DNA from: Lichenostomus cassidix
Taxonomy: Eukaryota > Chordata > Aves > Passeriformes > Meliphagidae
NCBI GenBank assembly: GCA_008360975.2
Contig: CM039182.1
Coordinates: 91,719,405-91,783,404 of the forward strand
Direction: 5' to 3'
Length of the DNA: 64,000 bases
Both the position numbers and the translations under genes were made by a program. Within the stretch, counting starts at the first letter, position 1; every line of letters begins with the position of its first letter. Shown here in pieces: positions 32,681 through 43,699 of the stretch. The notes under the pieces were generated by a model. That model was not told the DNA's origin and ran no database searches. It was given only the letters and a program-made list of their open reading frames with translations.

Positions 32681-33456
32681 AATTGTATTCCTTTTATATA
32701 TTACAACATTGTGTCTCTTATTTGTGTAGGGGGGCCAGTATTCATTGTGACTGATGAAGAGACAGGGATATCTGAATGTCCTTGTTGTGCTGCCTTGTGT
32801 CACTTGCCACAAAGAGCAAAACAGAGGGTTAAAATTTGCACGTGGTAGACTGATCTGCTCTTGCAGGGGTTTTTTTGTGTACTGTGCCTTGGAAAAATGC
32901 ATAGTTAAATGGCTGTAACTTACTAAGAAAATTACTGCGTGTTTTACTTTAATACTGTATGGTAGGGCTGATTCAGTTTACAAAATATGTATTTGTCCAG
33001 ATAAAACACACACAGCCTTATTTTTATGTATTTAAAATACATCAGTAATTTGTAAGTAAAATGGCTGTCTCAGCTGGTGTATGGAGAGGATAGTACAGTC
33101 CAACCAACTGCATGTTTCAGAAACCCAGCAGTGTTAGGGATATGAATGGTATGATTTTAAAATAATTGACCTTTTACTGTGCTCGTCCAGTGGTGTTGTG
33201 TAGTCATGCTGGGTGTCAAAAAAACATACAGGTGTGTGAGCAGGAGGAAATGAGACTGGAATAGCACCAAGGATATCAGACTACCTCAGGAAAAAATGTT
33301 AATGCTGAAATCTGTGTTTGTTCATCACCTGCAGTGATTAACGCTGTAATTTTACTTTGGGAATTTCTGTTTTGTAGATACTTAAATGATTTAATATTTA
33401 ATATTTTATTCTAAATGATAGGACACTTTTAAAAAAGGGCTTCATGTGGACCAGGC

Positions 33457-33462
33457 AATAAA
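33457..33462 (+). terminator. Likely ALG2 polyadenylation signal
   Basis: AATAAA about 780 bases after the ALG2 stop, followed within 30 bases by G/T-rich sequence (GTAGTGGTAACTTGATGTTC). A 3' UTR of roughly 0.8 kb fits the family. An earlier AATAAA at 32,676-32,681 overlaps the stop codon itself and would leave almost no UTR, so the later one is preferred. Confidence 0.55.
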
Positions 33463-33489
33463 GATATTTTGCCTAATGTAGTGGTAACT

Positions 33490-34847
33490 TGATGTTCTAA
33501 TGCTGTGAGTGCACATATGACAGTTCTGTGATTTATTTTTTTTCCAAGCTGCTCAGAGGAAAGGAATATATTTTTTGTTCATCTGCCTCTCTTTTGGTGC
33601 ACCCTTATTAGTTAGTTGTTCTGTTTGGTTTTAACACACATAATCCATACAGCTGAATTTTAAGTGCGAAAATAGATTAGCTACAATTAGACTAGCTAAA
33701 ATTTCTTCATTTTTGAAATCAAGGGTCATCTATAAAATACAATTTATAGTGTGGTATGAAATACAATTTGTAGTCTGAATTCTGCAATTTCTATTAAAGA
33801 TAGTTTCAGGCATTTCCACATTCAGTACTTCACAACAGAGAGATCATTCTTTCTTTTGCTTAGGACTGAAATCCAGATCTTCTAAAATTTTTATTTGAAA
33901 TAAAACAAGCACCCACAAAGTTTGTCTTTAATTAGAAAGTTGGAATAGTATAATTTTTATTCATTATGGAGTGAGAGCAGGTGATCTCACGCACTCTATT
34001 TCCTACATTTCTATTCAGTCAACAAAACTGGCAAGCCTGAATCTATACTCTTTCCAGCCTGTTCCTGCATTTCTGCTCCTTTCCCACCCTTAAGTTTTCC
34101 TAAATCTTTGTGTAACTTTTTCATCATGGGTGTAGGAATGGATAACTGAAGGAACAGAAGTGATGGTGCTCAGGTGTCAGATTAACACCCTCAAGACATG
34201 TTTGGCCTGGGTTTTAAGTTCAGTTAGAAAGTGCAAGGTGGTTGGAGGCAGTTTCTGCACTTTCTTAGTCTGTGTTATATTCTCCTTTCAATTGCACTGG
34301 AGTTAACCTGAATCCTGAGACACACTGGTGCACACTCGCCAGCATAGCTGCAGGGGTAGCTCCATTTCCAGCCTTGGCCTCCAGCCCTTTCCTGAGCTGT
34401 GTTGCTGGCAGGCATGTGCCTAGTCCTGTATCCTGCAGCTTCTGTTCACTGAATTTCATGGATTCCGCTGGGACCTGATCTGCCATCTCACATTTACCTG
34501 GTGGTCACTGTGACTGTCAACAGCTGCTACTGTCACCAGGCTGCCGGCTGGGGTACTGTGCCCTGATCAGTGAGGTCACTGTTCTGTGATGTGGTGTCTG
34601 CTGGCTTTTCACTGTCATCCCTTGTAGAGTAGCCCCAGCCCTGTTGCTTCATGGCAGGTAGGTTGGACCACCTCAAGCCTGAGGCTGACTATCATGGCGC
34701 CTGACCTAGAGGCTCCCCATCAGCCTCAGCCTCAGATTGCTGCAGAAAGCTGTGGTCAATGTGTAGAAATGCAGCACAGCACTGCAAGTTGTTTCAAGAT
34801 CTTTTGATTCCCATCTTGAGAAACGTGATCTAGTAACACAACCCTGT
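33490..34847. other. Intergenic stretch downstream of ALG2, nothing recognised
   Basis: Unique sequence with a moderately GC-rich part (about 34,060-34,800). The paired short frames at 34,265-34,486 on opposite strands show no domain. No gene or repeat could be supported. Confidence 0.45.
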
Positions 34848-34920
34848 CCGTGGAAGGAAGGTTGAACGTCATAGCCTTTAAAGGACCCTTACAACCCAAA
34901 CCATTCTGTGGTTTTATGGA
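34848..34920 (+). mobile_element. CR1 3'-end fragment
   Basis: This contains the CR1 tail in forward orientation: a GTTGAACGTCATAGCCTTTAA block followed by GGACCCTTACAACCCAAACC and ATTCTGTGG. Only about 70 bases are recognisable. It lies directly upstream of the Ty3/gypsy relic. Confidence 0.8.
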
Positions 34921-35599
34921 CTTCCAAAGCCATTTGGTGGGGACTGTGCAGTTGGATTAGGATTTATTGGTAAGATGTGGCTAATCTTTCCAGCCTATCC
35001 AAGTACCGTAGATCCCACAGGACGTTAGATGATCTGCAGTACTAATTTCGCAGAACAACCTGGATTGTGACCATGTGGAATACAATGGCCCTGTGGTCCA
35101 AATCCAGATGACTTAGTTCATTGAAACAATTTTTGGAGGGACCACAGCTGCAGTGGCCAAGCACTGGGTTGCTGGAGCTCCACCAGGAGAAGTAGTTGAC
35201 CACTAAATACACAAATCAGTTGACTCTGGACGCTGGGTGTGAAGAGCAAGCGTCTTTAAAGTCTGTGTCTGTGACCCTCAAATGAGATGGTTAGGACTGG
35301 CCTATCCCAGAGCCTGGGGCAGTCTATCAGTTGTGTTCTGGTGGTAGATCAGCAGCGCTGTTGGTTCTGCTGCCTCAAGAGTGCGCTACCACTCCTCAGA
35401 GACAGCTTGGGTTGCCACGTGCTCTTTGGCTCAGATGGCAAAGTTCCTATTTGTGGGTGTGATCTGTCTAGAGAAAAAGACATGAGGTCACAGCTCCTGC
35501 TTTGGGTTGGATTCTGGGACAGTATGGCCCCTATGGCCCAGAGACATCTGGTTCCGTAACAAAATGCCAGCCAAGACTTCGGCAGGACAGTCAGGCAAG
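34921..35599 (+). other. Unassigned sequence, possibly upstream part of the Ty3/gypsy relic
   Basis: No clear domain. One plus-strand frame reads VDSG at 35,219-35,230, the core of a retroviral-type aspartic protease, in the right place upstream of a reverse transcriptase. Four residues can easily occur by chance, and many stops interrupt every frame. The base composition is more like the coding-derived relic than like the AT-rich surroundings. Confidence 0.25.
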
Positions 35600-36150
35600 A
35601 TGTGGTGAAAGACTTACTGTTCCTCAGGGGCTGCGTGGGCTTCTTATGCTCACAGGAAGTGAGACCCCTTCTGAGAAAGCACTGTTATAAGATCCATAAT
35701 ACTGGAAAACCCTGTTATGAATCACCAAAAGAAGTTGGAAAATTCTAATAAACGCTGCACTTCCTGCAGGCTAGAAGGGAATGAGCAGAAAATTGTTTCC
35801 TGAACCAGATACAGACACTTGGAGGATCTTGTGACACCGTTTGGTCTCTCCTGTGCTCTTACCACCTTCCATGGTTGTGTACATAATGTGGTGCACAGTC
35901 TGCTTGATAACTGTGTCATGGTATTCTCATCATCTTCATGTTCTCCAGCGTTCAACAGGCACACAGGCTATGCCAGGGAAGTCCTGAGTCACTTGCAGCA
36001 GTGCTGACTCCATGAAAACCCCAGAGATTTGTTCTTTCCAACAAAGTTACTGGGATACTGGGTGAACCCCAACTGCTGTCATGTTGATCCCCGGTAGGCT
36101 GAAGCTACCTTAAAATGGCAGGCTCCTGTGAAGGGTCAGAAAGCCCCACA
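35600..36150 (+). pseudogene. Decayed Ty3/gypsy (sushi-type) reverse transcriptase relic
   Basis: One plus-strand frame from about 35,750 to 36,150 aligns by eye, in order, with the palm and following region of Ty3/gypsy reverse transcriptases. It shows the TRYxHxExLVxPFGLS block at about 35,804-35,850, then the region where the catalytic YxDD box should be (about 35,915-35,935), then a helix ending REVLSHLQ (about 35,975-36,000). The LGY...DP 'connection' block follows at about 36,047-36,094. Frame is kept with no frameshift, but stops interrupt it at 35,801, 36,005 and 36,095. The YxDD aspartates are replaced by serines, so it is catalytically dead. Weaker similarity may reach back to about 35,600, with a deletion before 35,750. 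It ends abruptly at a poly-T tract at 36,151. No LTRs, gag or integrase could be recognised. Ty3/gypsy copies are rare in birds. Confidence in the family is high, in the boundaries low. Confidence 0.75.
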
Positions 36151-36262
36151 CTTTTTTTTTTTTTGACAAAAAATGTGGAATACTGGCAGTGGAGGTAGAG
36201 TGTCAGATAAAGAGATTAAATCTCCCTCCCCTCCCTTTCTCTCCCCTCCCTTCCCCTCCCCT
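36151..36262. repeat. Poly-T run and CT-rich low-complexity tract
   Basis: A run of about 14 T at 36,151-36,164 and a CCCTCCC/CTTT polypyrimidine tract at about 36,222-36,262. Both are simple sequence; the second could form triplex or H-DNA in vitro, but nothing here shows function. Confidence 0.75.
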
Positions 36263-39200
36263 CTTACCAATACCATGGGCTGGAAAGTGCAAAGACAGAG
36301 TTTTCCTTCTTCAATTTACTTTTAATATCTCTAGTCAATAAGATTGGCCACAAACAATTTAATATGCATATTTTTATACACTCAGCTTCTAAAAAGAAAT
36401 CTGAAAATTTCATTATTAAGCCAACCTGGCAGTTCTGCTTTGCTTTTTTTTTTCTTTTCTCTCCCCCTTCATTGCTATTTTTTACAATTTTACACAATAT
36501 AAAAAATTTATAGATTTTAACATTTACATGGAGTCTATAAAAACCTCATGCTACATTATCATATTGGTAAACTTTATTATTTTTTATTATGGCTTTATTC
36601 TCTCTCATGGATGAAATGGCTGATATTTTATTTTGAATTGTAATTTATTATACAGTTAATATCACAGGGGTATTTTAAATGAAACAGTAACTGTAGAATA
36701 CTGAAAAAAATATAGTATTAAGGAAGGGGTATATTCAACAGCATGAATGTTAACACAAACAGTAGAAAAGAAAAGACATTTTAATTATAGTTATCCTTAC
36801 CTGCTTTTATGGAGAAAGTAGAATGTGTGACGCAAAAAGAAATAAATTAGGGGTTAGTCTCTATTGATTTATGGGCGTGCAGTTCTTTAGTGCCCATTAT
36901 TCTATGCCCAAGATTAACTGAGTCAATTCCAGATTTTTGCACTGTTGTTCATATGAGAAGACCAACAAGTTTGACCTCATGAACTCCAAGACAGATCTAT
37001 TAACATTATAGTATCTTTATGACTCCAGTTTCTGCACACTGAAAGAGAGAAAAAGTATAATGACTGAAAAAATGAAAACAAATCATTTGGAGTGGTTTTA
37101 CATGGAGAAAGAGAGCAAAAGTTGCAAAGTTTAAAAACCCATATGTAAGATAATCCGTCTCTGTGAAATTAGTCTTCAAACAACCTACTTTAAAGGCACA
37201 CACCATATTTTGACTTAATGAGCTTTCCCCCTCACAATTATGCACAGAACTCCTGCACTGTGTAGCAAGCTCTGTGAAAGACCAAAATCTTGTCTGATTT
37301 ACTCTTTCAAATCTTCAGCCTGGCCTAGGATTAGCCCTGTAGACAAACCTACAGCTGAACAAGGTGCTGTGTGTAGTAACAAACAAACCTCATGACGACT
37401 GACTGCAGGGAGAGATCCTGACCATCACCTCCTCTAGGAACACAGGACAAAAGGACAGAGAACAATGGAAGCATGAAACCTAGCCAGAATGTGTCTCTCT
37501 TTGGCACCCCTCTTTTAGCATCTGGCACATGTGACGGACCATTTACGTCCTTCATCCCCCTTTATAAACCCCCTTTCCTTAACAAAGTGAAAGCCAAGAA
37601 GCTTAACATGGGAAAGGACAGCTCGGTGGACCTAGTGACTGGCGTCTGGCAGGGTATTTGATGCCCCACCAGGGTGAGAGAGGTCCAAGCAGAGTTCCTG
37701 CAAGAGCAGTGCAGAATATGCAGCCACTGAATGGAGTGGGGGCTCACTAGTGGTTAGGGTGAATGAAACCGTGTTGGTGCTAACAAAGAAAACAACATTC
37801 AAATAAGTCAGGGAGAAATCCAGGGCAATCTCCATCCCCAGCTATCACAGTTTCTCTCCCGCCAAACCTTCCTCTTACTTGTCACACCTGTCTGGATTCC
37901 ATCAGGAGAGAGTGCCAGGGAGCAGGAAGGACCCTTTGGTCACTAGGAAAGGGAGCCAGGGGCTGTGTGCTGTGAAATGGGCATCCCACAGTGTGCAGGC
38001 AAGGTGAGCAGGGCAGGCCTGGAGATAGGTGAATTCCTGACCATAGCTCTTGCCCAGCTATGAACTTACCAGAAAGGAAACCAGAAAGTAGCCTTTGCTC
38101 CAGCCTGTATTAGCTGGGTGACAGAGCTACCTGTGTAGTTGTTGGTTCTATTGGTTTAGTAAAAGCACTACAAATATACCAGCACAGTCCAGCCCAATGT
38201 GTAGTGTAAAATGCAAACAACAAAAGTGATGGTCCAAATACAGTAATTGCTTAGAAAGTCCATCAGGAATTGGTGATTAGGAGCTGGAAACTATATTAAA
38301 TAACACATAAATAGTACTAGGCACAAGGATTTGCTGACAGATTCACAGACAGATTCTGCTGAAAATAGAACATAAATCTAATCTGATCCTTTATCCATAT
38401 TCAGACCTCTTCTGTTCTTAGGCAAAACCTCTCTAAGTGTCCAAAACCATGGAAAAATGAATCAAGAGAGCACACAGAGTGCTTGGAGGACATGAAAATA
38501 GACAACTCTCTTCCTGAAACTGTACCTAACCCAGGAAAAATGTATGCATTGACACAAAAAGCAATATATTAAGAGAATTCTGCTGAGAGGGAATGTTCCT
38601 TTCATCCAGTACCAGTGCCTGATTTAATAATATTTAAAGGAGAGGGTGCTTTGTCACCTACTCCAGCAGCATCTAATTTTCTGCATAGAAGTATTCTTCT
38701 AACAGTTTAGTGGGAATTCAGGACAAGAAATTGGCACTTTTAATTTAAGATACCAATTTGTGTTTTACTGTGAATAAAATCTTCATCTATGAATTTTTAA
38801 TCACTAAAGCTATATGAAAGTTCATGATAGGTCAGAGGGTAATATTCCCCATCTTGCATTCCTCTTATATTTCATAAATAATCTGAGTTGCTCAAGTCTC
38901 AAAGTACTTTGTGGATACATGAACCCACAGTGGAGAGCTGACCTTTTGAGTGGGAGAAGTCCAGTCCAGGCTGTCCTCTATGGGGATAAAAATGCTCACA
39001 GTAAGTTTACCTTCTGCCTATATATTCTTAAAGGGAAGCCAGTTCCTAGAACTTGGAAGTTATGGGGCTGTTAGTGAGACTACATTTCTAGAGGCAGAAG
39101 CAGATATTAATTAGAATTAATGTTGGAGTGTTCTCTGTAGTGAGTAAGGGCATTTGCCATTAATCTAACAGAGTAGTCTAACCCTGAAGCTCTAACAAAC

Positions 39201-42200
39201 TTCTGTATTTGACAAGGGAAAGAAGTTTTAATCACGTACCTGTTTAAAATTAGGAAAAATACACTCTGATTCATACAGGTGAAAAAGTTCTCCAAAACAT
39301 AATATGGAAAAAACTGTTAACTGTGGTCATCTCAAATAAAGATGATGAATAATAGACATGGAATTTTTCAAAATTAATAGACAACAGTCCAGAAGGATTA
39401 GAAAACATGCATCAATCTGATAAGAATGAGTAAGCATAAACATACCTTCCTTTAGAGAGCAAAGAACCTGGTACCTACACTTTTAGAAGTTTCCTTGATT
39501 TTTATTTGGTTTCAAGGATTATTATTTTCCCCAAAAGTAACTTAAAGCAAAAATCTCTAACTGAGCAAAAGAGACAGTTTCATCTGCTCCTTGCAGTTTC
39601 CCAGAAATGATTCATTGTTCTGCCAATCCTAATAAAAGGTCAAGAGAAAGTGAATCCTGAGACCACTGTACACAAAACAACAGCAACTTTCAAAGAAAGA
39701 TCCATTTTGAAGAAGCAGATCCACTAGAGCACAAAGCAGTCACAAAAATATGACAATAAACGGCTAATAAAAAGGATTAGAAAGATACACAAAAGTCTGA
39801 AAGAAAACACTCTGTGCCAGGATCTTCTTCAAATCAAGGCAGAGAAACCAGGACTTTCACAGGCAATCATAACAAAAGCAGAATTTTCACCAAGAAATGT
39901 GTTTTTCTCCACAGAAGGTGGCTTCTGCCTTGAGGCAGTGTCCTGAAAGGCATTTTTCTCAATCAGACATAAAATAGGTCCTGACCACATACATTTCTTA
40001 AATAACTAACTTGTAGTAATAACACTGAGGTATGTCAGAAATTATATAAAATTTTCTTCATAGTAATAAGAATCAAAGTCTATATACGTGTCTACACATT
40101 ATTTTTTTTCATGAACTGGAGGAAGGAACAGCCTCTTCAACCTACATTCCAAGTAGATAAATATATTCTGATTCAAGAAAATATTAATAAAAAATCTTCT
40201 TATGAACCCAGCTGATACAGTAATATCCTTCATATCTTCATCCAGAACCTGATATATCATCACTTTGTGTTGCCAGCCATGAAATCTTTTTTTATGTGTG
40301 AATAACTTTATAATTGCTTTGGACTTGCAGAAGAATTGGTCAGAAGAGAGGACAAAATACTTTAAACCAAGCTGTTACTGTGCTTAGAGCAGCCACACCT
40401 CAAGTCCAGAGTCAGGCTGTGATAAGGAATGGTGATATTTGCATTGATACCTTGTGTTTACTGTCTCTTGCAGTGCCTGTCCCCTTGAGCAATACTGTTT
40501 GCTTTTATTGGGTTTCATTTCCTTAATCTCTTCACCTCTTTACTATTATTATACAAGAAACACCTCCCTATTACAAAATACTCAGGAATCTGTTCTCCTC
40601 ATCTGTTTCATCCTAGAATGGCCTTCGTGGTCACCATGTGCAAGAAGAAAGGAGCAGAAGTTGCTGCCTGTTGTGATTAATACTTCATGTAATTGTATGT
40701 GGCACTGAGATGTTACTCTCTTATGAGCATGTGAAAGCCCTACAGAAGAGTGAAAGAAAGATTAAATCTACAACACACTGTGTTCAGTGAGACCTCTTCC
40801 AGTAACCATGGTATGAATTGGGAAAAAAGAGCCCTGGTGCTCAGATATCAGTACCCAGTCACTGCAATATTACAGCTGCTTGGATGGAAATTCCTCTGAA
40901 AAATAAGCAGATCTTAAACAGGCAGGAAGATCAACTCATTTTACAACTTAATTCAAATCTCCTCTCTGTTGCCTGCAGGATTCATCTAGTTTTCACTTTT
41001 CCCCATTAAGAACCCTTTTGTATCAGATTCTCTCACTCAGGCAAAGAGCAAGGTCATTTACAATGGCAATACAAAGTTGATTAAAACAAATAACAAAGGC
41101 TGTAGTTTCAGCGAGTTTAAAAAACCCTTAAGAGCATTAAACAGGCAAAACTAAGGCAGCATCTGAGTCTGATAGATTCCCACGGTAAGTTTCATGTGTT
41201 TCTTTTCCATAGGACTCTATATGTTTCCTCCACTAAAGTGATTCTGGGCTCAAAGTTCACCTTAGAACTGTGCTGTTAAAAATTTATGATTAAAAGGCCA
41301 AGAAATTGATTCCCAAGGTGCTTGCAAAATGACAGGCTACACCACGCTCACTCCAGGCCTTTACAAGGTGAGCAAAGTAACTAAGTTCACATTTGAAATT
41401 CTCACCTCCCCAAAATATTCAAATTCACCATTATATTGTGCTTGGTCTTGGTGGACAGGGACAGGAAGGATAAAACCAGTTTTTCCACTTTGCAATATTA
41501 TTTATATTCTTTCAGTAACAGACTCCCTTTGCTAATTGCAAAGAATATTTCAACCCCTATGGAGGAAAAGAGCAGGAGAAATGGATGGAGGTGGGCCTAC
41601 AGCCAGAAAGTTATCCATAGACTTTCAGACAACATCTCATTTAAGCTGATGAAACTCACTTTCACATGAGTTGTGACATAACCATGGCAGGAACTGACAA
41701 GTGTCAAAATCTTGTGGAACAAATAAGATTTCAAGTCCTATTCCTCTGTACCAAAGAGGAGCCAGCAAATACTACACATTCATTCTGCTTTTTCCGATGG
41801 CACTAACTCCTCTCAGCAGCTTCATTGGCACTCTGTAAGCATGTCCAATTATCTCATTTACTTAGAATAGCTGCTGATATTTAAACTGAACTTTTCATGG
41901 CTTTTCCATAGAGACACCTTCCTAAATATCATTCTGCTGTGGGGAATAAAGAGTTAATTGATTCTCTGTCATCAGAGCTGGGGGTTCTGTGCAGGTTCTT
42001 GAGCCCAAGAAGCAACCTCAATGTTCTAATGGCACACCAGTGTCTTAATGGAACAAACCAACAAGTGTGGGCCTTGGCACAAAGGAAAAATAATGATAAG
42101 AGATAGATTTAGGTATCACAAGATCATGGTGTCAAAGTGCAAACAGGGGTACATGTCCAGCTGCTTCCCCCTTACAGTCACACCATAAGCATGCACTGGA

Positions 42201-43013
42201 GATACATGATCTCTTGCAACTGATCAGGTCCTACAACCTATTTTTTTCCAGAATAATGTCTGCCTGACGCATAGAGATGAGCCACACCTCAGGGTGACTT
42301 CCTTGTAACCCCTCTCATCATCACAGGGTTCAGACAAGTAGTGGAGGTGAATGCACTACATGGGCCTCTATTGCATAAGAAGAGATGAGAGTGGATTGCT
42401 TTTGAAATTTTGGCACACTCTCAGCTACTTTAGAATACAGACAAGGCCTGGGACAGTAAAATCGCTGAGATGGAGGCAGTACAGCTCACACCAGTCTGCT
42501 CACTCATCCTAGTAACAAAACACATAGACAATCCATCTAGGACAGAATGATCTGTCTAGGACTGTTCAACTTACCTGCAGTGAACTTGCAGTAAATCGTT
42601 TATCCAGTGTCTTATCTGCAGACACCACAAGCATCAGAAATCTCTTCATTATTTATTGTTAGTACCTCATGATTCGACATTTAATTTAAGTCTTTCACTG
42701 TGTCTTGCCCAGCAGCTTTAGCATTATAAATAGGGAAGCACTTTCCCATTTAAGAACTAGCCAGAAGGATTTAGCTCTGTTTGATGAACCTTTCTGTAAG
42801 GCTTGCATCATTTTGTCATCATGGGTGATGCTTAGAAGCTTACAGGCATCTCTGTTATGAGGAAAGTTACTTAATTGCTGAAGGCACTATTGCTTCAAGG
42901 CATTTATCCATGGGCAGACATGTTTCCCTAAATACTGTAGAGATCAGGAAGCTTTTTCTTTTGTTCACAGTTGCAAACTTCTTTATAAACAGCTGGCTGT
43001 TTTTTGAGAAATT
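36263..43013. other. Intergenic stretch, no gene recognised
   Basis: AT-rich sequence without a supported exon or RNA gene. A GC-richer part at about 37,300-37,900 includes TTTATAAACC near 37,562 and looks vaguely LTR-like, but I could not find matching ends or a target duplication. All open frames are short and anonymous. Confidence 0.45.
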
Positions 43014-43250
43014 TTATTTTCTTTCTGTTACAAAAGCTTCCATAGCACGTGGGATACCAGGCATTTTGACACAGGGAGCAGTCAGGTTGGCTACAGAAAA
43101 CATGCCCTTGGCAAACCCATGATGAGTAGTGCTGGTTGCTTTCTTACACTTCACGTGCTTTGGTATGGATGCCAAGAGGATGTGCTCCATTATCTTTCCA
43201 GAGAGGGCTTTCACTGTGTGCTTTTCTCATTCTACTTCATCCTTACTATG
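43014..43250 (-). mobile_element. CR1-type LINE ORF2 fragment
   Basis: The minus-strand frame 43,214-43,014 reads as a decayed CR1 reverse-transcriptase segment: SGKIMEHILL, then a spaced HHGFAKG and VANL, matching the family's '(P)GKIMEQILL ... QHGFTKG ... LTNL' order. It is an internal piece of the element without the 3' tail, so either deletions removed the rest or the flanks are too diverged to see. Confidence 0.8.
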
Positions 43251-43661
43251 CTGCTCTAGCCTTTATAGTATCTCAGATGCTGTATTACATTCATTTGTAG
43301 TAATGACAGCCAGTAAACTCATCAACTCCCATCAGATGGCACTCAGTCTTCAGGGTAATGGCAACATGTAAACATGTAGCCTCCATTCTCAAACCAGAGA
43401 AGATTAATGCCAAATCCAAACATCCTTCAGGTGCAAAAACTTTCCAAGAAACATAAAATAAGAGATTCCTCTTAATTGAAACAGGCTGTTAAGGCCTGGA
43501 AGATTCTAAAAGAAGCAGCCAATCTTATTGATCTTCCAAGGAAGACTCTCAGTCCATTTAAGCATGGTCTGAAAGCTGTCCACATATCCTGCAGCTGGAA
43601 CTGAGAAATAAATAAGGCCATCTGCTCTTCAGGCCCCTTGCTCCTGTCATACATTGGCCAC

Positions 43662-43699
43662 TTTGTCAATAACTGCTTTTCAAAGCAGTTATTGACAAA
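43662..43699. repeat. Perfect 38-bp palindrome (18-bp arms, 2-bp centre)
   Basis: TTTGTCAATAACTGCTTT is followed by TC and then by its exact reverse complement. The arms stop matching one base outside on both sides. The DNA could extrude as a cruciform, or the RNA could form a very tight hairpin. It lies in non-coding sequence with no gene nearby. The 2-base loop is too small for a normal pre-miRNA. Confidence 0.95.

Noticed and set aside
37300..37900. GC-richer block with a TATA-like word, suspected LTR
   Set aside because: I could not find TG/CA ends, a target duplication or a family resemblance strong enough to report as an element.
43662..43699. Palindrome as a possible microRNA precursor
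   Set aside because: The loop is 2 bases and the stem only 18 bp; known precursors need a longer stem and a larger loop.
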